DNA from: Limimaricola variabilis
GTDB lineage: Bacteria > Pseudomonadota > Alphaproteobacteria > Rhodobacterales > Rhodobacteraceae
Length of the DNA stretch: 64,000 nt
Reading direction: 5' to 3'
NCBI RefSeq assembly: GCF_014195545.1
Contig: NZ_JACIBX010000006.1
Span: 62,001-126,000, forward strand
Positions 10,904 to 19,224 of the stretch are shown here, in pieces; the first letter of the stretch is position 1, and each line of letters opens with the position of its first letter. Made by a program: the position numbers and the translations under genes. The notes beneath the pieces were generated by a model. The model was not told the origin of the DNA. It saw only the letters and a list, made by a program, of their open reading frames with translations, and searched no databases.

Positions 10904-11725
10904 ATGACTTCCGTCTCCGAGGCAGTTTGGGAAGACACCCGGGCGATCTATGCTGCCCCGGCGGGTCCCGCGGCCAGAACCCCCGCCTTGACCGAAGTGG
11001 TCGCCGGAACCTCCGTCGCCGCACCGGCCATTCCTGCTGCCGCGCCGCGCCCCGAAGGCGGGATGACGCTGGCCAAGCGGACGCTCGACCTGTCGATGGC
11101 GCTGCTGCTCATCGCCCTCCTTTGGCCGATCATGCTGGGGCTCTGCGCGCTGCTGCTGGTAGCCGAGGGTCGACCGATCTTCTTCCTGCACGACCGGATG
11201 AGCACCCCCACCCGCCGTTTCAAGCTGATCAAGTTCCGGACCATGCGCTGCCATGGGACCAATGGCGGCGTGACCGGGGGCGACAAGGCGGACCGGATCT
11301 CGAAACTGCAGCGCTTTCTCCGGCGCAGCCGTGCCGACGAGCTGCCGCAGCTGTGGAACGTGTTGAAGGGCGACATCTCGCTGGTCGGGCCGCGCCCGCC
11401 GATGCCCTATTATGTCGATGCCTATCCCGAGCTTTATGCCGAGGTGCTGAAGTCGCGCCCCGGGATCACCGGCCTCGCGACGCTGCGCTTCCACGCGCAT
11501 GAGGAGGCCATCCTCGCGACCTGCACCACGGCGAGCGCGACCGACCGCGTCTATCGGCGCCGCTGCATCCACCGCAAGGCCCGGCTCGACCTGATCTACC
11601 AAGCGCGCCGGACCATCTGGATGGATCTGCGCCTGATCGGCGAGACGGCGCTGAACGTGGTGCGCCCGCGGCGCCGGCGGGCGAAGTGGTCCCAGAAGAA
11701 CCGCCGGCAGGCCGCGAGCCGCTGA
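10904..11725 (+). CDS. Sugar transferase, ExoY/undecaprenyl-phosphate priming type
   Basis: A 273-residue bacterial sugar transferase that starts exopolysaccharide repeat units by moving a sugar-1-phosphate to undecaprenyl phosphate. After a roughly 60-residue alanine/proline-rich leader it has one transmembrane hairpin (around residues 65-95) and the cytoplasmic catalytic domain with KLIKFRTMR, ADELPQLWNVLKGDIS, LVGPRPPMP and RPGITGLATLR. This is the short ExoY-like form, lacking the five-helix N-terminal part of WbaP-type enzymes. GAGGAG precedes the ATG. galE lies convergently next to it, fitting a UDP-galactose-first polysaccharide, but no polymerase or flippase genes are near. Confidence 0.88.
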   Translation: MTSVSEAVWEDTRAIYAAPAGPAARTPALTEVVAGTSVAAPAIPAAAPRPEGGMTLAKRTLDLSMALLLIALLWPIMLGLCALLLVAEGRPIFFLHDRMSTPTRRFKLIKFRTMRCHGTNGGVTGGDKADRISKLQRFLRRSRADELPQLWNVLKGDISLVGPRPPMPYYVDAYPELYAEVLKSRPGITGLATLRFHAHEEAILATCTTASATDRVYRRRCIHRKARLDLIYQARRTIWMDLRLIGETALNVVRPRRRRAKWSQKNRRQAASR

Positions 11726-11739
11726 CACCGATCGACCTG

Positions 11740-11765
11740 ATGGGCGGCTCTCGCGAGCCACCCAT
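11740..11765. terminator. Shared hairpin between convergent sugar transferase and galE
   Basis: ATGGGCGGCTC and GAGCCACCCAT form an 11-bp stem with a TCGC loop; the single mismatch becomes a G-U pair on the minus-strand transcript. It sits between two convergent genes and could stop both, though no T run follows on either side. Confidence 0.4.
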
Positions 11766-11789
11766 GTCATCAGGCTTCGGACCAATCCC

Positions 11790-12806
11790 TCAGTTGCGAT
11801 AGCCGTTCGGATTGCGCGACTGCCAAGCCCAGTGGCTTTCCACCATCTCCCGCAGCCCGTGCTCCGCCTGCCAGCCGAGGGCCCGCGTGGCGCGGGCCGG
11901 ATCGGCATGGATCGCGGCAATATCGCCCGAGCGGCGCGGCGCGATCTCGTAGGGCAGATCACGTCCCGCTGCCATGCAGAAGGCCTGCAGCATTTCCCGG
12001 ACCGAGTATCCCTGACCTGTCCCGATGTTGAAGGCCTGCGTGCCGGTGGTCCCGACGCTGTGCTCAAGCGCAGCGATATGCGCCCGCGCCAGGTCGACCA
12101 CGTGGATGTAGTCGCGCACGCCGGTGCCGTCCGGCGTCGGATAGTCGTCGCCGAAGATCCGCAGCCGCTCGAGCCGCCCGGCCGCGACCTGCGCGATATA
12201 GGGCATCAGGTTGTTGGGAATGCCGGCGGGATCTTCGCCGATCCGCCCGGAGGCATGAGCGCCTACCGGGTTGAAGTAGCGCAGCAGAACGACCGACGCC
12301 GCGGCGTTGGCGCGGGCCCAGTCGCTCAGCACCTGCTCGGCGATCCGCTTGGTCCAGCCATAGACGTTGGTCGGCGCTAGCGGGTGATCCTCGGTGCAGG
12401 GCAGCGCCTGCGGCTCGCCATAGACCGTGGCCGAGGAAGAAAAGATGATGCGCTCGCAGCCGACGGTCTCCATGGCGCGCAGCAGCGACAGCGTGCCGGA
12501 GACGTTGACGTCGTAATATTCCAGCGGCTTCTCGCCGCTCTCGCCCACCGCCTTGAGCCCGGCGAAGTGGATCACCGCCTCGGGCCGAACCTCGGCCACG
12601 ACACGACCTAGCGCCGCCTCGTCCCTGATGTCGAGTTCAAAGGCCTGCAGCGCCCCCTGCGGCACGAGTTCTCCGACCCGGCGCAGCGCCTCGGGCGCGC
12701 CGTTCGAATAATTATCGACACAGGTCACCTCGTGACCCCGCTCCAAAAGCTCAACCAGCGTATGGCTGCCGATATAGCCCGCCCCACCCGTCACCAGAAC
12801 TCGCAT
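11790..12806 (-). CDS. galE: UDP-glucose 4-epimerase
   Basis: A 338-residue extended SDR epimerase interconverting UDP-glucose and UDP-galactose. The N-terminal NAD motif is GGAGYIGSH, the catalytic region shows FSSSATVYG and Y-G-W-T-K (YxxxK), and RYFNPVGAH, GTGVRDYIHVVDLA and NIGTGQGYSV are typical of GalE. The MRVLVTGGAGYIG start has GGAG eight bases upstream. It supplies galactosyl donors and could link to the neighbouring sugar transferase and to the galactose-type operon 10 kb away. It is transcribed on its own, after a gap of about 240 bases that holds no visible gene. Confidence 0.95.
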   Translation of the reverse strand: MRVLVTGGAGYIGSHTLVELLERGHEVTCVDNYSNGAPEALRRVGELVPQGALQAFELDIRDEAALGRVVAEVRPEAVIHFAGLKAVGESGEKPLEYYDVNVSGTLSLLRAMETVGCERIIFSSSATVYGEPQALPCTEDHPLAPTNVYGWTKRIAEQVLSDWARANAAASVVLLRYFNPVGAHASGRIGEDPAGIPNNLMPYIAQVAAGRLERLRIFGDDYPTPDGTGVRDYIHVVDLARAHIAALEHSVGTTGTQAFNIGTGQGYSVREMLQAFCMAAGRDLPYEIAPRRSGDIAAIHADPARATRALGWQAEHGLREMVESHWAWQSRNPNGYRN

Positions 12807-13044
12807 GCACCAACTCCGAAATTGCTGCCCAAGCTGTAGCCGAGCGGCTCGGGGGTGACCAGAAGCCGGGTGTCGGTCGAGGCGGATATGGCGGTGCTGC
12901 CCAGGATTGTGGCATCCCCTTGGCCCGCTCGCTGCGCAGTGCTGCAGGCGAACATCGGCTCGGGCCATCGACAGAGCCGAGCAGTCGCGGCGACGAGAAG
13001 GGGCGGCCCGGCTTTGCCGGTCCGCCTCCGTCCGAAGTCGCGGC

Positions 13045-14502
13045 TCAGACGCCGCTTGCCGGGATGCCCGTCCGCTCCACCGGGCGCGGCGCGGTGAGCG
13101 CCTTCCACGAGGACAGCGCCCGGTTCACCGGCCCCTGCGGCGGCCGGGCGACAAAGGCGCCGTGCCCTTCGCGGGCATGCAGTTCGCCATCCATCACCGA
13201 GACATGGCCACGGCTCAGGACATAGCGCGGCAGACCTTTCACCTGCTGCCCCTCGAACACGTTGTAATCGATCGCCGAGACCTGGCTCCCGGCGGTGATC
13301 GTCTTCGTCTTTTCGGGATCCCAAACGACGATATCGGCATCCGCGCCGACCAAGATCGCGCCCTTGCGGGGGTAGCAATTGAGGATCTTGGCCGCGTTGG
13401 TCGAGGTCACGGCCACGAACTCGTTCATCGTGATCCGCCCGGTCACCACCCCATGCGTCCAGAGCATCGGCATCCGGTCTTCCAGCCCGCCGGTGCCGTT
13501 CGGGATCTTGGTGAAGTCGCCCACGCCGTTGCGCTTCTGTTCGGTGGTGAAGGCACAGTGGTCTGTCGCCACCACCGACAGCGTGCCCGAGGCGAGCCCC
13601 GCCCAGAGACTGTCCTGGTGACGCTTGTCGCGGAAGGGCGGCGACATCACCCGGCGCGCGGCATGGTCCCAGTCGGGGTGGGCATATTCGCTCTCGTCGA
13701 GGGTCAGGTGCTGGATCAGCGGCTCGCCCCAGACCCGCTTGCCCAGCATCTTGGCGCGGCGGATCGCTTCATGCGCCTCCTCGCAGGAGACGTGCACGAC
13801 ATAGAGCGGCACGCCCGCCATGTCGGCGATCATGATCGCACGGTTGGTGGCCTCGCCTTCGACCGAACTGGGCCGCGAATAGGCATGCGCCTCGGGGCCG
13901 GTGTTGCCCTCGGCCAGGAGCTTGGCCTGCAACTCGGCCACCACGTCGCCGTTCTCGGCATGCACGAGCGGGATCGCCCCAAGTTCGGCGCAGCGGCGGA
14001 AGCTGGCGAAGAGCTCATCGTCATTGACCATCAAGGCGCCCTTGTAGGCCATGAAGTGCTTGAAGGTGGTTATGCCATGCTCCCGCACCACCGTTTCCAT
14101 CTCGTCGAAGACCTGCCGATCCCACCAGGTCACCGCCATGTGGTAGGAATAGTCGCAGGCAGCCTGCCCCGACTTGTTGTGCCAGACCTTCAGCGCATCG
14201 AGCAGGCTCTGCCCCGGGCTGGGCAGCGCGAAATCGACCACCATGGTGGTGCCGCCTGCCAGCGCGGCGCGGGTGCCGGAACCGAAATCATCGGTCGAAT
14301 GGGTGCCCATGAAGGGCATCTCGAGATGCGTGTGCGGATCGATGCCACCGGGCATCACGTAGCAGCCGCTCGCATCCAGCGTCTCGTCGCCGGTCAGTCC
14401 CGTCCCGATCGCGGCGATGCGGCCATCCTCGATCAGCAGATCCGCCTCGTAGGTCAGATCGGCGGTGACGATCGTGCCGTTTCTGATGACCGTTGAGCCC
14501 AT
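13045..14502 (-). CDS. hydA: Dihydropyrimidinase
   Basis: A 485-residue cyclic amidohydrolase that opens dihydrouracil and dihydrothymine to N-carbamoyl-beta-amino acids. The di-zinc site is visible: GGIDPHTHLEMP, the carbamylated lysine in HFMAYKGAL (about residue 154), PLVHAENGD, YVVHVSCEEA and VVATDHCAF. Also typical are MSPPFRDKRHQ and IPNGTGGLEDR. With the carbamoyl-beta-alanine amidohydrolase and PreT/PreA in the same region it completes the reductive pyrimidine pathway. It is the last gene of a minus-strand run after a lipoprotein gene. D-hydantoinase is the same family; the pathway context decides the name. Confidence 0.94.
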   Translation of the reverse strand: MGSTVIRNGTIVTADLTYEADLLIEDGRIAAIGTGLTGDETLDASGCYVMPGGIDPHTHLEMPFMGTHSTDDFGSGTRAALAGGTTMVVDFALPSPGQSLLDALKVWHNKSGQAACDYSYHMAVTWWDRQVFDEMETVVREHGITTFKHFMAYKGALMVNDDELFASFRRCAELGAIPLVHAENGDVVAELQAKLLAEGNTGPEAHAYSRPSSVEGEATNRAIMIADMAGVPLYVVHVSCEEAHEAIRRAKMLGKRVWGEPLIQHLTLDESEYAHPDWDHAARRVMSPPFRDKRHQDSLWAGLASGTLSVVATDHCAFTTEQKRNGVGDFTKIPNGTGGLEDRMPMLWTHGVVTGRITMNEFVAVTSTNAAKILNCYPRKGAILVGADADIVVWDPEKTKTITAGSQVSAIDYNVFEGQQVKGLPRYVLSRGHVSVMDGELHAREGHGAFVARPPQGPVNRALSSWKALTAPRPVERTGIPASGV

Positions 14503-14557
14503 GTCGTTCCCTCTCCGTCATGCCCGGCCCCTTTTCATGGGGTCGTGGCGCATCCCG

Positions 14558-14590
14558 GAGCCCGCGCGCAAAACGCGCGCGCCCCGGCTC
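14558..14590 (-). terminator. GC-rich hairpin between the lipoprotein gene and dihydropyrimidinase gene
   Basis: GAGCC...GCGCGC, AAAA, GCGCGC...GGCTC folds into a stem with a small internal loop, 56 bases before the dihydropyrimidinase start. There is no T run, so it may be an attenuator or an mRNA stability element rather than a true stop. Confidence 0.3.
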
Positions 14591-14655
14591 GAAAGGGTGT
14601 CTGGGCGATCGGGGGCGGCGGCGCGGTCTCGGCCGGCATCGCCCCCTGCCCTGGA

Positions 14656-15153
14656 TCAGCTCGACGGCCGCGGCCCGACGCTTCCGTCGTCGTTCTCGCA
14701 GATCGGCACGCCGTTCTCGTCGCGCACCGGGTAGCCGCTGAGCGGCTCCGTGCGCTCGATCGAGAACAGGTAGCAGCCGTCACCGTTCTGGAACACCGCC
14801 GAGGGCGGCGTGCCCGGCAGCAGCGCCGAGGTCACCTGCTCGGGAGGCGTGCCCAGCTCGCGCGGATTGCTGGCGGTGATGGCGCCGGCGGTGGGGGCCG
14901 GTGCGGCGGCGGCGCTCGACGTCGAGCTCGAGTTGCTCGATGAGGCGCCCGAAGACAGCGGCGCGGTGGTCACCTGAGCGGGCGCCTGCAGCGGCGTGGG
15001 CGCGGGCCGCGGCGCGGGCGCCGGGGCGGCCTGCGTGGTGGGGGCCGGGAACACCGGCGCGGGTTGAACCACCGCCGTGGTCGGCACTTCGGCGCAGGCT
15101 GCGAGAAGCGGCAGCACCGCCAGCGCGGGCAGCAGTCGGGGCATTCTGGTCAT
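14656..15153 (-). CDS. Predicted lipoprotein, proline/alanine/serine-rich
   Basis: A 165-residue protein with a lipoprotein signal peptide (hydrophobic stretch to the lipobox LLAAC, cysteine at residue 20). About 90 residues of Pro/Ala/Ser-rich, low-complexity sequence follow, including SSNSSSTSS. The C-terminal 60 residues are more ordered: AVFQNGDGCYLFSIERTEPLSGYPVR and two cysteines (GDGCYLF and PICEND) that could form a disulfide. I do not recognise the family. It lies in the same direction between two pyrimidine catabolism genes, but nothing in it points to nucleobases; it is probably an outer-membrane or periplasmic anchored protein. Confidence 0.75.
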   Translation of the reverse strand: MTRMPRLLPALAVLPLLAACAEVPTTAVVQPAPVFPAPTTQAAPAPAPRPAPTPLQAPAQVTTAPLSSGASSSNSSSTSSAAAAPAPTAGAITASNPRELGTPPEQVTSALLPGTPPSAVFQNGDGCYLFSIERTEPLSGYPVRDENGVPICENDDGSVGPRPSS

Positions 15154-15223
15154 CGGGCTCTCCTGAAACTCTGGCTTGTCGATCCAGAGAGGCCGGTCGG
15201 GGGGTAGGTCAAGCCCCGGCGCC

Positions 15224-16474
15224 TCATGAAACCACCTCCGCCGCCTCGATCACGGCGTGAAACAGCACGTCGCAGCCCGCGGTCGCCCAGTCCGGGGTGA
15301 TCTCCTCGGCCTCGTTATGGCTCAGCCCGTCCTTGCACGGGCACATCACCATCGCGGTCGGCGCGACTCCGGCGATCCAGCAGGCATCGTGCCCCGCACC
15401 GGACACGATGTCGCGATGCGAATAGCCCAGCCGTTCGGCCGCGGCCCGGACCATGCCGACACATCCGGGGTCGAAGGTGACCGGATCGAAATGGCCCACC
15501 GGCTCGATCTCGATCCCGAGGCCGAGATCGGCCGCGATGCGGGCCGCCTCCGCCTCGACCGCCGCGCGCATCGCGTCTAGCTTGGCGCGGTCGGGGGAGC
15601 GGATATCGACGGTGAACACCGCGCGGCCCGGGATCACGTTGCGCGAATTGGGCCAGACATTGGCCTGTCCGACCGCGCCGACCGCGTCGGGCTGATGCTC
15701 CATGGCGATGCGGTGCACGGCCTCGGTGATCCGGGCCATGCCCAGCCCGGCATTGACCCGCATGTGCATCGGCGTGGAGCCGGTGTGGCTCTCCTTGCCG
15801 GTCAGCCGGATCTCCAGCCACCACAGCCCCTGCCCATGCGTGACGACGCCGATATCGCGGCCCTCGGCCTCGAGGATCGGGCCCTGCTCGATATGCAGCT
15901 CGAACAGCGCGTGGATGTCGCGCGCACCGACCTCCTCCTCGCCCTTCCAGCCGATCCGCTCCAACTCGTCGCCGAAGCGTTTCCCCTCGGCATCCTCGCG
16001 GGCATGGGCCCAGTCGAGATCGTGCCGTCCCGCGAACACGCCCGAGGCCAGCATCGCCGGCGCGAAGCGCGTCCCCTCCTCGTTGGTCCAGTTGACCACC
16101 ACGATCGGCCGGCGGGTCCGGATCTCCATGTCGTCGAGGGTGCGGATGATCTCGAGCCCGCCGAGCACGCCGAGCACGCCGTCATACTTGCCCCCCGTGG
16201 GCTGGGTATCGAGGTGGCTGCCGACATAGACCGGCGCGGCATCGGGATCGGTCCCCTCGCGGCGGGCGAACATGTTGCCCATCGCGTCGACGCCCATCGT
16301 CAGCCCGGCGGCGGCGCACCATTCAGCGAAGAGCGCCCGGCCTTCGGCATCCACATCGGTCAGCGCCTGCCGGTTGTTGCCCCCCGCCACGCCGGGGCCG
16401 ATCTCGGCCATCCGCATCAGGCTGTCCCACAACCGCGTGCCGTCGATCCTGAGGTTTTCGCCGGGTGCGGACAT
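15224..16474 (-). CDS. N-carbamoyl-beta-alanine amidohydrolase (Zn-dependent hydrolase, allantoate amidohydrolase family)
   Basis: A 416-residue M20-family amidohydrolase. Metal ligands appear in YVGSHLDTQPTGGKYDGVLG, NEEGTRFAPAM, HIEQGPILE and the C-terminal SHNEAEEI. The dimerisation-domain residues GKESHTGSTPMHMR are also typical. It removes the carbamoyl group from N-carbamoyl-beta-alanine/aminoisobutyrate, giving beta-alanine, CO2 and ammonia: the final step after dihydropyrimidinase. The MSAPGEN start has GAGGAG seven bases upstream. It is first of the minus-strand run (amidohydrolase, lipoprotein, dihydropyrimidinase) and is divergent from the RutR-like regulator. Hydantoin carbamoylase or allantoate hydrolase are the family alternatives. 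Confidence 0.9.
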   Translation of the reverse strand: MSAPGENLRIDGTRLWDSLMRMAEIGPGVAGGNNRQALTDVDAEGRALFAEWCAAAGLTMGVDAMGNMFARREGTDPDAAPVYVGSHLDTQPTGGKYDGVLGVLGGLEIIRTLDDMEIRTRRPIVVVNWTNEEGTRFAPAMLASGVFAGRHDLDWAHAREDAEGKRFGDELERIGWKGEEEVGARDIHALFELHIEQGPILEAEGRDIGVVTHGQGLWWLEIRLTGKESHTGSTPMHMRVNAGLGMARITEAVHRIAMEHQPDAVGAVGQANVWPNSRNVIPGRAVFTVDIRSPDRAKLDAMRAAVEAEAARIAADLGLGIEIEPVGHFDPVTFDPGCVGMVRAAAERLGYSHRDIVSGAGHDACWIAGVAPTAMVMCPCKDGLSHNEAEEITPDWATAGCDVLFHAVIEAAEVVS

Positions 16475-16521
16475 GGGGGTCTCCTCGTCTGCTGGATCGC
16501 GCGGCACCGGTCCGGGACCGA

Positions 16522-16539
16522 TTTGACCGCTCGGTCAAA
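16522..16539. promoter_or_regulatory. Perfect palindrome, probable RutR operator
   Basis: TTTGACCGCTCGGTCAAA is a perfect 8-bp inverted repeat around CT, lying between the divergent amidohydrolase gene (start 16474) and the RutR-like regulator gene (start 16660). The known RutR consensus TTGACCANNTGGTCAA is matched except for one symmetric change per half (A to G, T to C). This strongly suggests that the adjacent regulator binds here to control both directions. Confidence 0.72.
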
Positions 16540-16659
16540 ATCACGCTATCAAAGCCGCGACGTCAGTCAAGTTTCGGGTGGCACCAGGCGACGCCGCGCG
16601 CGAAACGATGCGAAACGTGGCAGCTGGCGGTCCGGTCCGCCCGATCGGCAGGAGCGGCG

Positions 16660-17283
16660 ATGACCGACACCCCCCCGCAGACCCGGATTCAGGCGCGCAA
16701 CCGCGCCGCCATTCTCGAAGCCGCGCTCGAGGTCTTCGCGGCGCGCGGGTTTCGCGGCGCGACGCTCGACCGGATCGCGCAGGCGGCGGGCCTGTCCAAG
16801 CCGAACCTGCTCTACTACTTCCGCTCCAAGGAAGCGCTGCATCTGGCGATCCTCCAGGATCTGCTGGAGCTATGGCTGGCCCCGCTGCGCGCGATGGACC
16901 CCGAGGGCGAGCCGCGCGCGCAGATCATGGGCTATGTACGCAAGAAGCTGGAGATGAGCCGGGACCACCCGCGCGAAAGCCGGCTCTTCGCAAACGAGAT
17001 CCTGCAGGGCGCGCCGCGCGCGCGGCCCGTTCTCGAGGGCGAGCTGAAGGCGCTGGTCGACGAAAAGGCGGCGGTGATCTCCGGCTGGTCCGCGGCCGGC
17101 CGGATCGGCCCGGTCGACCCGCACCACCTGATCTTCTCGATCTGGGCGCTCACCCAGCACTACGCCGATTTCGAAGTGCAGGTGCGCGCCATTATGGGCG
17201 ACACCGACCCCTACCCCGGCGCCGAGGCCTGGCTGGAGCGCGTATTCGGCGCCATTCTGGACATTCCGCATCACGGCCCTTGA
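16660..17283 (+). CDS. rutR: TetR-family regulator, RutR-like
   Basis: A 207-residue TetR regulator. The N-terminal helix-turn-helix is ARNRAAILEAALEVFAARG, then TLDRIAQAAGLSKPNLLYYF, and the C-terminal half resembles the RutR ligand domain (FANEILQGAP, DPHHLIFSIWALTQHYADF). RutR proteins respond to uracil/thymine and control pyrimidine catabolism. The ATG follows GGAG by five bases. It lies divergent from the carbamoyl-beta-alanine amidohydrolase gene with a RutR-type palindrome between them. The gene symbol rests on family resemblance plus context. Confidence 0.85.
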   Translation: MTDTPPQTRIQARNRAAILEAALEVFAARGFRGATLDRIAQAAGLSKPNLLYYFRSKEALHLAILQDLLELWLAPLRAMDPEGEPRAQIMGYVRKKLEMSRDHPRESRLFANEILQGAPRARPVLEGELKALVDEKAAVISGWSAAGRIGPVDPHHLIFSIWALTQHYADFEVQVRAIMGDTDPYPGAEAWLERVFGAILDIPHHGP

Positions 17284-17334
17284 AGTCGAACTTCGGCGGG
17301 CGCATCTAGGCGCATCGTCATCTTGGCCGCTTCC

Positions 17335-19221
17335 ATGCATGCCCCGACACACGCCGCTCCGCGCGGCTCCGCCCCCTCCGCCACCGCAGCCCTCACCCTC
17401 GGCGCCCTCGGCGTCGTTGTGGGCGATATCGGCACCTCGCCGATCTATGCCCTGCGCGAGGGTCTCAGCGCCGCGCGCGGCGAACGGGGCATCCCCCCGG
17501 ACGAAGCCGTCATCGGCACGGTCTCGCTCCTGATCTGGTTGCTGGTCGGGGTCGCCACGCTGAAATACGTTGTGCTGATGCTCCGCGCCGACAACAACGG
17601 CGAAGGCGGCACGCTGTCTCTTCTGGCACTCGCGACCCGTGCGGTCGGGCGGCGCGGCCGCGTCCTGATGGCGCTGGGCATCCTCGGGACCGCGCTGTTC
17701 TTCGGCGACGCGATGATCACCCCCGCGATCTCGGTGCTCTCGGCCGTGGAGGGGGTGACCCTGCTCGCGCCGGACTTCGCGCCTTGGGTGATCCCGACCG
17801 TGCTGCTGATCCTCTGCGCCCTGTTCTGGGCCCAGCGCGGCGGCACGGGCGGCGTGTCGCGATGGTTCGGGCCTGTGATGCTGGTCTGGTTCCTGACCCT
17901 CGGGGGCCTCGGCGCGGCCTCGGTGGCGCGTCACCCCGAGATCCTCGCCGCGCTGAGCCCCTTGCCCGGGCTGACGCTGCTCTGGCATGGCGGCGGCGCG
18001 GTGGTGCCGATCCTCGGCGCGGCCTTCCTGGCGGTGACCGGGGCGGAGGCGCTCTATGCCGACATGGGCCATTTCGGCCGCCGGCCGATCCGCCTCGCCT
18101 GGACCGGGATCGCGCTGCCCTGCCTGCTGCTGAGCTATGCCGGGCAAGGCGCGCTGGTGCTGTCGGACCCGGCGGCGGCGCGCGATCCCTTCTTCCTGCT
18201 GGCCCCGAACTGGGCGCTGCCGGGGCTGGTCGGCCTTGCGACGCTGGCCACGGTGATCGCCAGCCAGGCGGTCATCACCGGCGCCTTCTCGTTCGCCTAC
18301 CAGGCGATGCAGCTGGGGCTGCTGCCGCGCATGGCGGTGCGCCATACCTCGGAGACCCAGCGCGGCCAGATCTACCTGCCGCGCATCAACGTCATCCTGC
18401 TGGTCTGCGTGGTGATCCTGGTGCTGAGCTTCGGCAGTTCCTCGCGCCTCGCCGCCGCCTACGGCATCGCAGTGACCGGCGAGATGCTGATCACCACCAT
18501 GCTGGCCTATGTGGTGATGCGACGGGTCTGGCATTGGTCGCGCGGCGTCGCGCTGCCGCTGACCGGAGTGATCCTCGTGGTCGAGTCGGCGCTGTTCGCG
18601 GCCAACATGACCAAATTCGCGGATGGCGGCTACGTGCCGCTCGGCGTCGCCGTGGTGCTCTGCATCATCATGGCCTCGTGGCTGCGTGGCTCGATCATCG
18701 TGCAGGACCGCTCGCGCGCGCGAGGCGTGACGATGGAATCGCTTGTGACGTCGCTCTCCCGGTCCAGCCGGCTGCGGCACGTCCACGGCACGGCCGTATT
18801 CCTGACCGCCGAGCCGGTCATGGCGCCGCCGGCGCTGCTGCACAACATCAAGCACAACGGCGTGCTGCACGAGCGTACCTATGTCGTGACCGTCGCGATC
18901 GCCGACCGGCCGCATCTCGACGCGCAATCCTCGCTGGTGGTCGAGCCGCTGGCCGAGGGGATCACCCGGGTGCATGTCACCTTCGGCTACATGGACCCGC
19001 CCAACATCGCCCGGGCGCTGCGCCGCCGGCTCCGCTTCGACATCAACGCCACCTCGTTCTTCCTCAACAGGCGCAGCGTGCTGCTGTCGGACCGGCCCGG
19101 CATGGCCCGCTGGCGCAAGAAGATTTTCATCGGCCTGACCCGCACCGCCTCGGCAGCGCATGACCATTACCACCTGCCCTCCGACCGGGTGATCGAACTG
19201 GGGCAGCAGATCAGCCTCTGA
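17335..19221 (+). CDS. kup: KUP-family potassium transporter
   Basis: A 628-residue inner-membrane potassium uptake protein with about 12 membrane segments and a C-terminal cytoplasmic region of about 170 residues. Diagnostic stretches are LGVVVGDIGTSPIYALRE near the N-terminus, RADNNGEGGTLSLLAL, GALFFGDAMITPAISVLS-like sequence and TGAEALYADMGHFG. Kup imports K+ with protons. An upstream in-frame TTG four residues earlier is possible, but the ATG is more likely; the ribosome site is weak. The gene follows the RutR-like regulator by about 50 bases and ends three bases before the convergent preA stop, so it sits inside the pyrimidine cluster. Confidence 0.93.
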   Translation: MHAPTHAAPRGSAPSATAALTLGALGVVVGDIGTSPIYALREGLSAARGERGIPPDEAVIGTVSLLIWLLVGVATLKYVVLMLRADNNGEGGTLSLLALATRAVGRRGRVLMALGILGTALFFGDAMITPAISVLSAVEGVTLLAPDFAPWVIPTVLLILCALFWAQRGGTGGVSRWFGPVMLVWFLTLGGLGAASVARHPEILAALSPLPGLTLLWHGGGAVVPILGAAFLAVTGAEALYADMGHFGRRPIRLAWTGIALPCLLLSYAGQGALVLSDPAAARDPFFLLAPNWALPGLVGLATLATVIASQAVITGAFSFAYQAMQLGLLPRMAVRHTSETQRGQIYLPRINVILLVCVVILVLSFGSSSRLAAAYGIAVTGEMLITTMLAYVVMRRVWHWSRGVALPLTGVILVVESALFAANMTKFADGGYVPLGVAVVLCIIMASWLRGSIIVQDRSRARGVTMESLVTSLSRSSRLRHVHGTAVFLTAEPVMAPPALLHNIKHNGVLHERTYVVTVAIADRPHLDAQSSLVVEPLAEGITRVHVTFGYMDPPNIARALRRRLRFDINATSFFLNRRSVLLSDRPGMARWRKKIFIGLTRTASAAHDHYHLPSDRVIELGQQISL

Positions 19222-19224
19222 GAC

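Noticed and set aside
16870-19173. Long open frame (about 770 codons) opposite kup
   Set aside because: Charged, low-complexity translation without motifs; Kup on the other strand is unmistakable.
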